This document shows, piece by piece, positions 1 to 7,655 of a stretch of 49,652 bases of DNA. How positions within the stretch are numbered: position 1 is the stretch's first letter; the number at the start of each line of letters is the position of its first letter. Both the position numbers and the translations under genes were made by a program. Origin of the DNA: an uncultured Collinsella sp. Lineage in GTDB: Bacteria > Actinomycetota > Coriobacteriia > Coriobacteriales > Coriobacteriaceae. Where the stretch lies: the NCBI GenBank assembly GCA_900544755.1, contig UQWQ01000004.1:1-49652 (forward strand), written 5' to 3'. A model generated the notes under the pieces. The model was not told the origin of the DNA. It did not search any database and saw only the letters and a program-made list of their open reading frames with translations.

Positions 1-134
1 TTGCCAGACCGGAGGGGCGCCGGGGGCGGGAATCTGGGAGCACACATTTCCTACACATATTAAAACCCTGCTTACGTTTGCCAGCCGTTCTCTACCGCTC
101 ACCGAGGGCCTCTTTATAGTGAAGCGTCATATGG

Positions 135-1535
135 CTAAAGCTGATAGGCTCCCTTAGCCAAGGCACAGCCGGCATCGAGCAACTCATCGCGCTCCTCCAC
201 CGAGAACCCCTCGGCGTATACGCGAACCACCGGTTCGGTCCCGCTGGGGCGGATCAGCAGCCAGGTGTCATCCTCGAATGCCAAACGTAAACCATCCATA
301 TGGCTTACAGCCTGCGGCGCCTTGCCGCAAATCGATTTAGGATTCATGCCAGGAAGCAGCGTTCGCAGCGATTCGGCGTCTTCGGCCTCAAGGCGCAAAT
401 CGCGACGCCCATAGCTCGTCTTACCAAAACTGGCCTCGAGCTGATCGACCAAAACGCCCAAAGGCGCGCCCGTCTTTGCCATAAGCTCACACAGAATCAG
501 ACAAGCAAGGATTCCATCACGCTCAGGCATATGCGCGGCGATGCCGATACCGCCGGCCTCCTCGCCTCCCATGAGGACGCCGCCCTTCTTCATCTCTGCA
601 GCTATATATTTGAAACCGACCGGCTTAACGGTCACACGACAGCCAAGCGCCTCGGCAATGCGACGCACGAGCGTCGAGCACGAGAGATTGACGACGACAC
701 GCCCCTCCAAATTGCGGAATTGAACGAGGTCGCCCAAAACAAGCGCCATGATTTGATGCGGATGAATATATCTACCGCGTTCGTCGACCGCACCGATACG
801 GTCGGCATCGCCGTCGGTCACCAGGCCTGCGCACGCCCCGTCCTCGACAACCGCACGCTCGCAAGCGTCCACCCACGGCTCAACAGGGTCGGGGCAAATG
901 TCCTCTTGATCGGACGACTGTCCGGCATGAATCTCGTGCACCTCGACGCCTAGCTCCCGCAGCAGGTCGGCAAGATATCCCTGGGCCGCGCCGCCCATGG
1001 GGTCAACTACCACACGCAGGTGAGCGGCTCGAATGGCCTCGGCATCGACAAACGATGCCACCGCCTGCATATAGTCAGGAATAATATCCGCGGTGCGATA
1101 GCGTTCCTCGATCCCCATCGGCTCGGGGGCCATAGTCTCTTCGAGCTCTTCGATGACATCCTGATTGGCCGTCGAGCCATCTCCCATGCGCAGCTTAAGG
1201 CACAGATACCCCTGCGGATGATGGGATCCCGTCACCATGAGCGCACCGCAGGCCTCGCCGTCATACGCCGCCGCCCACGTAAGGGCGGGGGTCGGAACAG
1301 GCCGAGATGCGAGCACTGCGTCCAATCCGTGAGCGGCAAGCACGCCTGCCGCAAGCTCAGCAAACTCGCGCGCCTGCGGCCGGGTGTCGAACCCTATATA
1401 TACTGTTTTGCCTGGATTGATCTTTTGCCACAACTCGCCGACGGCATCGGCAATGCGGGCAACGTTGTCGACGGTAAAGTCGTCGTCGACGCGGGCGCGC
1501 CAACCGTCAGTTCCAAAATGAATTATCGCGCACAC
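135..1535 (-). CDS. Phosphoglucomutase/phosphomannomutase family protein
   Basis: Alpha-D-phosphohexomutase superfamily enzyme (466 aa), which moves phosphate between C1 and C6 of a hexose phosphate in the cytoplasm. Visible motifs in order: FGTDGWRA at the N-terminus, the phospho-serine loop TGSHHP (Ser about 104), the metal loop DGDADR (about 241-246), the sugar loop GEEAGG (about 324-329) and the C-terminal phosphate loop RPSGTEP. The serine loop has His where Asn is common (SHHP rather than SHNP). I chose the GTG at 1535 because GAGG lies 9 nt upstream and the protein then begins just before the conserved FGTDGW; a longer frame upstream lacks family similarity. It follows mmuM, separated by a terminator, so it is probably its own unit. 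Whether glucose or mannose phosphate is preferred cannot be told. Confidence 0.9.
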   Translation of the reverse strand: MCAIIHFGTDGWRARVDDDFTVDNVARIADAVGELWQKINPGKTVYIGFDTRPQAREFAELAAGVLAAHGLDAVLASRPVPTPALTWAAAYDGEACGALMVTGSHHPQGYLCLKLRMGDGSTANQDVIEELEETMAPEPMGIEERYRTADIIPDYMQAVASFVDAEAIRAAHLRVVVDPMGGAAQGYLADLLRELGVEVHEIHAGQSSDQEDICPDPVEPWVDACERAVVEDGACAGLVTDGDADRIGAVDERGRYIHPHQIMALVLGDLVQFRNLEGRVVVNLSCSTLVRRIAEALGCRVTVKPVGFKYIAAEMKKGGVLMGGEEAGGIGIAAHMPERDGILACLILCELMAKTGAPLGVLVDQLEASFGKTSYGRRDLRLEAEDAESLRTLLPGMNPKSICGKAPQAVSHMDGLRLAFEDDTWLLIRPSGTEPVVRVYAEGFSVEERDELLDAGCALAKGAYQL

Positions 1536-1655
1536 GCGCAGACACCTCACAGTGTTTGGATCATGGTACGCATGGGGTATACCCGCAACGCTCGCCCAGC
1601 AACCTGCCAAAACCGGCATTCACCATTTGGGCAAATGCTACCGCCGATGTGCAAG

Positions 1656-1688
1656 CAATAAAAAAACCGCCCCGTATGGAGCGGTTTC
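1656..1688 (-). terminator. Intrinsic terminator after mmuM
   Basis: On the minus strand AAACCGC...GCGGTTT forms a stem of at least 7 bp with further pairing inside, followed by a run of seven T. It lies 5 nt past the mmuM stop codon. Confidence 0.85.
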
Positions 1689-1693
1689 GACCT

Positions 1694-2587
1694 TTATATA
1701 TCGAGCGCCTCGGCCATCGCTGCCGTAGTGATTGCCGTGGTTCCACAGCAACTGCCCACCATTGCGGCACCGGCATGTCTCCATTCGATGCATGCGCGCG
1801 CGAAAGCTTCTGGGTTCTCGTGCCATACGGGGCCATCCTGAGTCTGGACCGGATCGCCCACGTTGGGACGCACCGTGACGGGAGTAGTCGCCGATGCAAC
1901 CATCCTGGGCACCGCCGCGTTCGCGGCCGCAAGCGAACAGCAATTAACACCAACCGAGTTTGCGCCGTGTTTTTCGGCGTACAAAACGGCTGCCTCGATG
2001 TTGAGGCCATCGCCCAACAGGTCGCCTTTATCGTCAACGACAAAACTCACCAGGACAGGCATGCCGTCGGCGGCATCTCGGGCGCCGGCAAGCATGGGCT
2101 GCAGATTACGGATAGACGTCACCGTCTCGATCAGCAGACCGTCAACGCCGGCATTGAGCAAGGCGTGCGCCTGTTCGCGCGCAATGCCGCGGATTTCACG
2201 ATACTCGGCAGAGTCCTCGGCAAACCACTCAATACCGATCGGGCCCATCGAGCCCAGCAGCAGCTGAGGGTGCGCCTGGCGAGCATCGTCGACGGCCCCG
2301 CGATTGACCTCCGCCACGGACGGCGCAATCTGGTCGTGCTTGAGGGCATAGCTTGATGCCTGAAAGGTGTTGGTAATGAGCACCTGCGCGCCGGCGGCGA
2401 CATACAAGCGATGGATACGAGAAACGGTCTGCGGCTCCGCCAGATTCCAAAACGCCGGTGGAATGTCGGCGGCATCGTACTCACTCAACAGAACACTGCC
2501 CATGGGGCCCTGCGCCAACAAGGTCTCGCTCGACAAGCGGCGCGTAAGTTCCTCGGCACCAAAGCGGTTGTAATAACTCGTATCCAT
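1694..2587 (-). CDS. mmuM: Homocysteine S-methyltransferase
   Basis: Zinc-dependent methyltransferase (297 aa) that makes methionine from homocysteine, typically with S-methylmethionine or SAM as donor. The family layout is clear: N-terminal GPMGSVLL, the early barrel motif ITNTFQASSYAL (about 71-82), VGVNCCS with the first zinc Cys (about 216-217) and the C-terminal GSCCGTT with the other two (280-281). Length fits MmuM/YbgG-type proteins and is far too short for MetH. It starts 10 nt after the stop of the DtxR-like regulator gene, so the two are probably co-transcribed. The ribosome binding site is weak (GGGA). A terminator follows directly. Confidence 0.88.
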   Translation of the reverse strand: MDTSYYNRFGAEELTRRLSSETLLAQGPMGSVLLSEYDAADIPPAFWNLAEPQTVSRIHRLYVAAGAQVLITNTFQASSYALKHDQIAPSVAEVNRGAVDDARQAHPQLLLGSMGPIGIEWFAEDSAEYREIRGIAREQAHALLNAGVDGLLIETVTSIRNLQPMLAGARDAADGMPVLVSFVVDDKGDLLGDGLNIEAAVLYAEKHGANSVGVNCCSLAAANAAVPRMVASATTPVTVRPNVGDPVQTQDGPVWHENPEAFARACIEWRHAGAAMVGSCCGTTAITTAAMAEALDI

Positions 2588-2597
2588 ATATATCCCG

Positions 2598-3020
2598 CTA
2601 TTCCTCGACGCTGATTCCCTGCTTTTCGAGATAGGCGAGCCAGCGGCTCATCGTGTCCTCGGATAGCGCATGCTCCATCATGCAGGCCTCGGAATCGGCT
2701 CGCTCAAATTCGACACCGAGCTCCTGAACCAAAAACGTGCGGATGAGGCGATGACGGTACCAGATAGCCGTGCCAACCTCGCGGCCGCGATCGGTCAGGA
2801 TTACCTTGCCATAGTGCGATTGCTCGACAAGCTCGGATGCCTTGAGCGCCGAAACCGCTTTATTGACCGATGCCTTGGAGACGCCAAGGCGCTGCGCGAT
2901 GTCGACCGATCGCACGCCGTTGGTTTCCCCCTCTTCGCTTTCAATGCGAACCATGCACTCCAAGTAGTCTTCGTTCGCCACCGTCAGATGTAGTTCGCGC
3001 GAGCTATTTGTCGTATCCAT
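2598..3020 (-). CDS. DtxR/MntR-family metal-dependent transcriptional regulator
   Basis: Protein of 140 aa with the layout of DtxR/MntR regulators: an N-terminal winged helix containing VRSVDIAQRLGVSKASVNKA, the wing YGKVILTDRGREVG, and a metal-binding/dimerisation region with RHRLIRTFLVQELGV and EACMMEHALSEDTMSRW. There is no C-terminal SH3-like domain, so it resembles MntR-length members. The ATG at 3020 is preferred over an upstream ATG because of the purine-rich AAGGGACGGAAG in front of it. It is divergent from pepT; a perfect 18-bp palindrome lies in the shared upstream region and is a candidate operator. Whether Mn, Fe or another metal is sensed is unknown. Confidence 0.85.
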   Translation of the reverse strand: MDTTNSSRELHLTVANEDYLECMVRIESEEGETNGVRSVDIAQRLGVSKASVNKAVSALKASELVEQSHYGKVILTDRGREVGTAIWYRHRLIRTFLVQELGVEFERADSEACMMEHALSEDTMSRWLAYLEKQGISVEE

Positions 3021-3074
3021 GATCTTCCGTCCCTTCTGCATTCAATGGCTGATTCTACCCCATCCAAGCGTCGC

Positions 3075-3092
3075 GGTATGCCGTGGCATACC
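3075..3092. promoter_or_regulatory. 18-bp perfect palindrome between dtxR-like gene and pepT
   Basis: GGTATGCCGTGGCATACC: 8-bp arms around a GT centre, in the 120-bp gap between two divergent genes. It is placed as an operator would be, and the most obvious candidate binder is the adjacent DtxR-family protein, although the sequence does not obviously match classical DtxR or MntR boxes. Confidence 0.5.
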
Positions 3093-3140
3093 GTGCTAGA
3101 GTTCTTGTTGCACACGACGACCAAGATTGGAGCGATCTTT

Positions 3141-4388
3141 ATGGAAAACACCACCACAAACCCCGATGTCCTCGAGCGCTTTTTGCGCTACGTCCAGATC
3201 AACACGCAGTCCGAGGATGCAAACTGCGACCAGGTACCCTCGAGCGCCGTTCAGTTTGATCTTGCCAACGTGCTAGCTGAAGAGCTGCGCGAGCTTGGTG
3301 CGGAAGATGCCCACGTGACCGAGCATGCCTATGTCTGCGCGCATATCCCCGCAAGTGCGGGCGCTGAGGACAAGCCCGCCCTGGGCCTGATCGCCCATCT
3401 CGACACCACCGAAGTTGCACCGGGCGCCGGCGTGAAGCCGCACATCGTACACTACGAGGGCGGCGACCTGGTCTGCGGCACGGTTGACGGTAAGCCCGTT
3501 GCCATGAGCACCGCCAAGCTTCCCGCCCTGAACGACCTCGCGGGTGAGGACCTGGTCTGCAGCGATGGCACCACGCTGCTGGGCGCGGACGACAAGGCAG
3601 GCGTCGCCGAGATCATGTCGCTTGTCGCGCGTATCGCTCAGGACCCTTCTCTGCCCCATCCCGCACTCGGCATTTGCTTCTGCCCTGACGAGGAGATCGG
3701 CCACGGAGCCGAGCTGCTGGATATCGATACCTTTGGCTGCAAGTACGCCTACACGGTCGACGGCGGCCCCATCGGCGAGCTGGAGTGGGAGTGCTTTAAC
3801 GCCGCCGAGGCGACCGTCTGCTTTGAGGGCCAGTCCATCCACCCGGGCGACGCCAAGGGCCGTATGGTCAACGCAGGCAATCTGTTCTGCGACTTCAACG
3901 CGTTGCTCCCCTACGAGCAGCGTCCGGAATACACCGAGGGCTACGAGGGCTTCTGTCACCTTGAGGGCGTCTCGGCAACGGTCGACCATGCCACGGCGCG
4001 CTATATCGTCCGTGATCACGATGCCGCCAAGTTCCAGCAGAAACTCGACCTTATTGATGCCGCCGCCTCGATGCTCAACCAGCGTCTGAGTGAGGAGCGC
4101 GTGACAGTCGAGATTAAGCAGCAGTATCGAAATATGGCCGAGATCGTTCGTGACTATCCCGAGCTTATTGATGTTGCCAAGGAAGCCTACCTTGCCTGCG
4201 GCGTTGAGCCCCAAGTGCTGCCGATTCGTGGCGGCACCGACGGCGCTCAGCTGTCGTTCCGCGGTCTGCCCTGCCCCAACCTTTCCACCGGCGGCTATTG
4301 CTACCACGGCGTCAACGAGTTCGTCCCGGTCAGTTCGCTCGTCAAGATGACCGACGTGCTCCAGGAACTCGTCGCCCGCTTCGCATAA
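3141..4388 (+). CDS. pepT: Peptidase T (tripeptide aminopeptidase)
   Basis: M20B zinc metallopeptidase (415 aa) that removes the N-terminal residue of tripeptides in the cytoplasm. The zinc-site motifs are all present: AHLDTTEVAPG (His86, Asp88), LLGADDKAG (Asp150), FCPDEEIGHG (Glu184/185), the dimerisation-domain SIHPGDAKG, and the late IRGGTDGAQLSFRGLP plus YHGVNEF. The ATG at 3141 gives the usual MENTTTNPDVLERFLRYV start and has TTGGAG 9 nt upstream; the frame is open further upstream without similarity. Divergent from the DtxR-like gene and followed by a strong terminator, hence monocistronic. Confidence 0.95.
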   Translation: MENTTTNPDVLERFLRYVQINTQSEDANCDQVPSSAVQFDLANVLAEELRELGAEDAHVTEHAYVCAHIPASAGAEDKPALGLIAHLDTTEVAPGAGVKPHIVHYEGGDLVCGTVDGKPVAMSTAKLPALNDLAGEDLVCSDGTTLLGADDKAGVAEIMSLVARIAQDPSLPHPALGICFCPDEEIGHGAELLDIDTFGCKYAYTVDGGPIGELEWECFNAAEATVCFEGQSIHPGDAKGRMVNAGNLFCDFNALLPYEQRPEYTEGYEGFCHLEGVSATVDHATARYIVRDHDAAKFQQKLDLIDAAASMLNQRLSEERVTVEIKQQYRNMAEIVRDYPELIDVAKEAYLACGVEPQVLPIRGGTDGAQLSFRGLPCPNLSTGGYCYHGVNEFVPVSSLVKMTDVLQELVARFA

Positions 4389-4413
4389 GCCCGGCCGCAC
4401 AAGCCTAAACGAC

Positions 4414-4454
4414 AAACCGCCCCGTCCTCTACAGAGAACAGGGCGGTTTTTGCT
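4414..4454 (+). terminator. Terminator of pepT
   Basis: Long hairpin with AAACCGCCC / GGGCGGTTT at its base and pairing continuing inward, followed by TTTTT. It lies 25 nt after the pepT stop. Confidence 0.9.
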
Positions 4455-4483
4455 GCAAGGGGAGTAATCAGCATCGCAGGTTG

Positions 4484-4639
4484 AGCCAACGTCAGCGAGC
4501 GACGTCCAAGGAGAACAAGTTGGCATGAAAAAGGCAGGGCATTGACCTTCTGGTCATGCCCTGCCTTTTGAATGACAAATTGTCGCCTTGGGCGGCGCGC
4601 AGCGTCGAGCCGTTACGGCGTTTGGTAAAACGCCGTAAC
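4484..4639 (-). repeat. Stop-codon-abutting two-hairpin element, copy 1 (after LCP gene)
   Basis: Read on the minus strand, hairpin 1 (4612-4639, 12-bp perfect stem, GTTACGGCGTTT arms) begins at the base next to the LCP stop codon. Hairpin 2 follows: an extended imperfect stem whose tip is AAAAGGCAGGGCAT paired with ATGCCCTGCCTTTTT, ending in T5 like an intrinsic terminator. The same architecture recurs at 20025-20179 and 26040-26198. Relative to those copies, paired changes keep the stem: CCAAGG with CCTTGG here against CCAGAG with CTCTGG there, and GCAGGGC with GCCCTGC against GCAAGGC with GCCTTGC. Confidence 0.88.
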
Positions 4640-5875
4640 TTAGTAGTTGGCTTCGTAGCCGTTGCCGTCACCGGTGGGCTCTTCGTAGTAGTCCGAATCG
4701 CTCGAATCGCTTGAGTCATCAGAATCGTCAGAGCTGACCGATGAGGTTGCGGTACCGTTTGCGTAGTCGTCAGACGTGTTGTTGCTGAGGTCACCGATCG
4801 TAGAGCTGGAGCCGTCGGAAAGACCCATGGTGTTGGGACCCTTGGGATCCTTGCCGGCATCGACGCGCTCCATCATTTCCTTGAGCTCGTCCTCGTAGAC
4901 AAAGACATAGCTCACGCCGTCGATCATGGTGCTGTCGTCGGCGTACGAGGGCAGGTTGGCCGAGTAGATACCGTCGACATCCATACCGCGCATGGCATTG
5001 ACCGTAGCCACGATATCCTGAACGCTCATATCGGTTACGAGCATATCGGACAGCGAATTAACCAGGCCAAAGATCTTCGTGGCATCGAAGTTATTGAGAA
5101 TCTGGTTGGCAAGGGCGCCAAGCACCTGACGCTGGTGGCGCATGCGCGTGTAATCGCCGTCGGCATAGGTGTAGCGGCAGCGGGCATAGGTAAGGGCGGT
5201 GGCACCGTCCATATGCTGCTGGCCAGCGGTAATCTTAATATCCAGGTGCTCGGGGTCGTCAACATCATCGGTTGCGTTAATGTCGATACCGCCAACCGAA
5301 TCAATCAGCGCCTGCATACCGTCGAAGCTGACCTCGGCATAGTGGGAAATCTGAACACCGCACAGCTCGTTGACCGCCTCGACCATGGCATCGGCGCCGC
5401 CAACGGTATGGCAGGCGTTGATCTTCATGGTCTCGCCCTTGTACACGACCTTGGTGTCGCGCGGAACGGAAATGAGCGTCGCCTGCTTTTGCGTGGGGTC
5501 GATGCGTGCCAGGATAATCGAGTCGGCACGATACGTATCCTCGCCCGGACGGCCGTCGGTGCCAAGAAGCAGCACGTAGAACGGATCCTTTGCTTCATCG
5601 GTGTCAACCAGAACCCGACGCAGATTGTCGGTAATGACATTAGGATCGCCGAGCTTGCCCATAATGGTGGCAAACCACAGGCCGGCAGCGGTAGTGGCAC
5701 TCAGCAGCACGCCAAGCACGACAATGAGCGCGACGTGACGAATCGTGTGGCTACGACGACGTTGGCGAGCTCGCTCGGAATAGCGAGCCACGTTATCGCG
5801 ACTGTAGATCTTGGCCTGCGCACCAGTTGAGGGTCTTCGGGTGGTGGTATCCGCGAGGGGCTTTTTATTAAACAT
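4640..5875 (-). CDS. LytR-CpsA-Psr (LCP) family cell-wall glycopolymer ligase
   Basis: Protein of 411 aa: a basic, cytoplasmic N-terminus (ERARQRRRSH), one membrane segment (about residues 45-68, ALIVVLGVLLSATTAAGLW), then an extracytoplasmic LCP domain. Family hallmarks are FYVLLLGTDGR, YRADSIILARI, SVPRDTKV, the Gly/Ile-rich SVGGIDIN, ALTYARCRYT and DYTRMRHQRQVL. LCP enzymes transfer lipid-linked glycopolymers to peptidoglycan. The C-terminus is a low-complexity Ser/Asp/Glu tail (DDSDDSSDSSDSD) after the domain. The ATG at 5875 has AGG 8 nt upstream; a TTG two codons earlier is possible. It starts 12 nt after murA, so the two form a cell-wall pair, and it ends against the two-hairpin element. 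Confidence 0.88.
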   Translation of the reverse strand: MFNKKPLADTTTRRPSTGAQAKIYSRDNVARYSERARQRRRSHTIRHVALIVVLGVLLSATTAAGLWFATIMGKLGDPNVITDNLRRVLVDTDEAKDPFYVLLLGTDGRPGEDTYRADSIILARIDPTQKQATLISVPRDTKVVYKGETMKINACHTVGGADAMVEAVNELCGVQISHYAEVSFDGMQALIDSVGGIDINATDDVDDPEHLDIKITAGQQHMDGATALTYARCRYTYADGDYTRMRHQRQVLGALANQILNNFDATKIFGLVNSLSDMLVTDMSVQDIVATVNAMRGMDVDGIYSANLPSYADDSTMIDGVSYVFVYEDELKEMMERVDAGKDPKGPNTMGLSDGSSSTIGDLSNNTSDDYANGTATSSVSSDDSDDSSDSSDSDYYEEPTGDGNGYEANY

Positions 5876-5887
5876 AGGCAACCTGTA

Positions 5888-7171
5888 TTAGTAGATGACG
5901 GGATCGGGGACGGTAGCATGCTCGACATGCGCGCCGAGCGCCTGCAGCTTTTCGACAAACTGCTCGTAGCCGCGCTTGATGTGATGGATAGCCGAAACCT
6001 CGGTCGTCCCGTCGGCGATCAAGCCCGCTACGACGAGGGCCGCTCCGCCACGCAGATCGGGCGAGGTAACCTGTGCACCCGAGAAGCCCTTGACGCCATG
6101 AATCATGGCATGATGGCTCTCGATACGAATGTCGGCACCCATGCGTACCAGCTCAGAGGCAAACATAAAGCGATTCTCGAAGATGTTCTCGGTGATAACG
6201 GAGCTACCATCGGCAAGGGCGGAGAGTACCATAATCTGCGCCTGCATGTCCGTCGGGAAGCCGGGGAACGGAAGCGTCTGGATGTCGACCGGCTTGATAC
6301 GCTCGGCACGGTTCACATGGACGCCATCCTCGACGCGCTCGCAGTCGATACCCATGAGCTCCATCTTCTTGAGCACCATGCCCAAGTGAATGGGGCAAAA
6401 GCCCGTGACATCGACACCGCGATCGTCGGCCATCAACGCACCGGCAACGATAAAGGTACCGGCCTCGATGCGGTCGCCCACCACGCGATGGGTAACGGGA
6501 TGGAGCTCTTCCACGCCTTCGATAGTCACGACGGGCGTACCGGCGCCTACAATCTTGGCGCCCATCTCGTTGAGCATGTTGGCGAGATCGACAATCTCGG
6601 GCTCGCGGGCGGCATTGTCGATAACCGTGGTGCCCTGTGCGCGCACAGAGGCCATGATGAGGTTCTCGGTCGCACCGACGCTGGCAAACTCGAGCGTGAC
6701 GGTGGTACCGCGCAGACCTTGGGGCGCATTAGCGTTGATGTAACCGTGGGCGGTATCGAACTCAACGCCCAGGGCCTCAAGACCAAGAATGTGCATATCG
6801 ATCTTACGAGCACCCAGGTTGCAGCCGCCCGGCATGGCAATTTTGGCGCGATGGAAGCGGCCCAGCAGGGGCCCCATGACGGCGGTGGAAGCGCGCATCT
6901 TGGCAACGAGCTCGTAGGGGGCCTCCCATGAATCGACCTGAGAGGTATCAATCTCGAGCGTGTGCTCGTCGAGAACATCGATCGTAGCGCCCATGCCCTT
7001 GAGCACCTTGCCCATCACGTGGACATCGGAAATATCGGGCACGTTCTGCAGCGTCGTCTTGCCCGGCGCCAGAAGCGTTGCCGCCATGAGTTTGAGCGCG
7101 GAGTTCTTGGCGCCCGAGACGGGCACGGAGCCTCCGATGGCGTGGCCACCCTCAACGCGGATAATATCCAA
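5888..7171 (-). CDS. murA: UDP-N-acetylglucosamine 1-carboxyvinyltransferase
   Basis: First committed step of peptidoglycan synthesis: enolpyruvyl transfer from PEP to UDP-GlcNAc, in the cytoplasm. 427 aa, the expected length. The invariant Lys22-Asn23 (GAKNSALK), the catalytic Cys117 in PGGCNLGARKID and the late PFPGFPTDMQAQ are all present, so the enzyme should be fosfomycin-sensitive by family rule. The start is TTG at 7171 with a good GAAAGGG site. It lies only 13 nt after the T-run of the ATP synthase terminator, so its own promoter must lie within or before that hairpin, or it depends on read-through. An LCP gene follows 12 nt downstream. Confidence 0.95.
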   Translation of the reverse strand: MDIIRVEGGHAIGGSVPVSGAKNSALKLMAATLLAPGKTTLQNVPDISDVHVMGKVLKGMGATIDVLDEHTLEIDTSQVDSWEAPYELVAKMRASTAVMGPLLGRFHRAKIAMPGGCNLGARKIDMHILGLEALGVEFDTAHGYINANAPQGLRGTTVTLEFASVGATENLIMASVRAQGTTVIDNAAREPEIVDLANMLNEMGAKIVGAGTPVVTIEGVEELHPVTHRVVGDRIEAGTFIVAGALMADDRGVDVTGFCPIHLGMVLKKMELMGIDCERVEDGVHVNRAERIKPVDIQTLPFPGFPTDMQAQIMVLSALADGSSVITENIFENRFMFASELVRMGADIRIESHHAMIHGVKGFSGAQVTSPDLRGGAALVVAGLIADGTTEVSAIHHIKRGYEQFVEKLQALGAHVEHATVPDPVIY

Positions 7172-7183
7172 GGTCTACCCTTT

Positions 7184-7223
7184 CAAAAAGCATGCCCGGG
7201 GTGGCTGGGCCATCCCGGGCATG
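7184..7223 (-). terminator. Terminator of the ATP synthase operon (in murA leader)
   Basis: On the minus strand a 15-bp stem with one mismatch (CATGCCCGGG paired with CCCGGGCATG at its base, 4-nt loop) is followed by CTTTTT. It sits between atpC and murA, and the murA ribosome binding site begins just past the T-run. Confidence 0.88.
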
Positions 7224-7259
7224 ATGTGTTCGCAAATGGTCGAACGCTAAATCGTTTGA

Positions 7260-7652
7260 CTATTGGGCAAGCTTGAGCTTACACCATGCGATTTCATTAT
7301 AGAGGTAGGCGCGGCGTGCATCATCCTCCGACAAATTACCCAGCTTCTCTTCAAAACCTTGAATATCAGCTTTAAGCTTGTCGGCATCGACGGTCGCCAA
7401 ATCGCAAGCGCGCTCGGCGAGAACGGTCACGACATCGTCCGCAACCTGGGCATAGCCGCCGGCCACGGCAAACGTGTGGTCGACAGTGCCCATGGCCTTA
7501 TCGGAAACGCGAACGTAACCGCGGTCGATCGTGCAGATCTCGCTGGAGTGAGCAGGCAGGACGCCAAACTCGCCATCCGTGGACGGAATCGACACAAACG
7601 CAGCGTCGCCCTCATAGGCGCAGCTCACGGGGCACACGATGCGGATACGCAT
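7260..7652 (-). CDS. atpC: ATP synthase F1 subunit epsilon
   Basis: 130-aa central-stalk subunit of the F1Fo ATP synthase. N-terminal beta-sandwich with the typical STDGEFGVLPAH and AGGYAQVADDVVTVLAERA, then a C-terminal helical hairpin (about residues 85-130). It starts 3 nt after the atpD stop codon and is the last gene of the atp operon, followed by a terminator. Confidence 0.95.
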   Translation of the reverse strand: MRIRIVCPVSCAYEGDAAFVSIPSTDGEFGVLPAHSSEICTIDRGYVRVSDKAMGTVDHTFAVAGGYAQVADDVVTVLAERACDLATVDADKLKADIQGFEEKLGNLSEDDARRAYLYNEIAWCKLKLAQ

Positions 7653-7655
7653 AAC

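Noticed and set aside
1..134. A gene at the left edge
   Set aside because: No open frame with a start context or motif; the stretch is simply the region after the phosphohexomutase stop.
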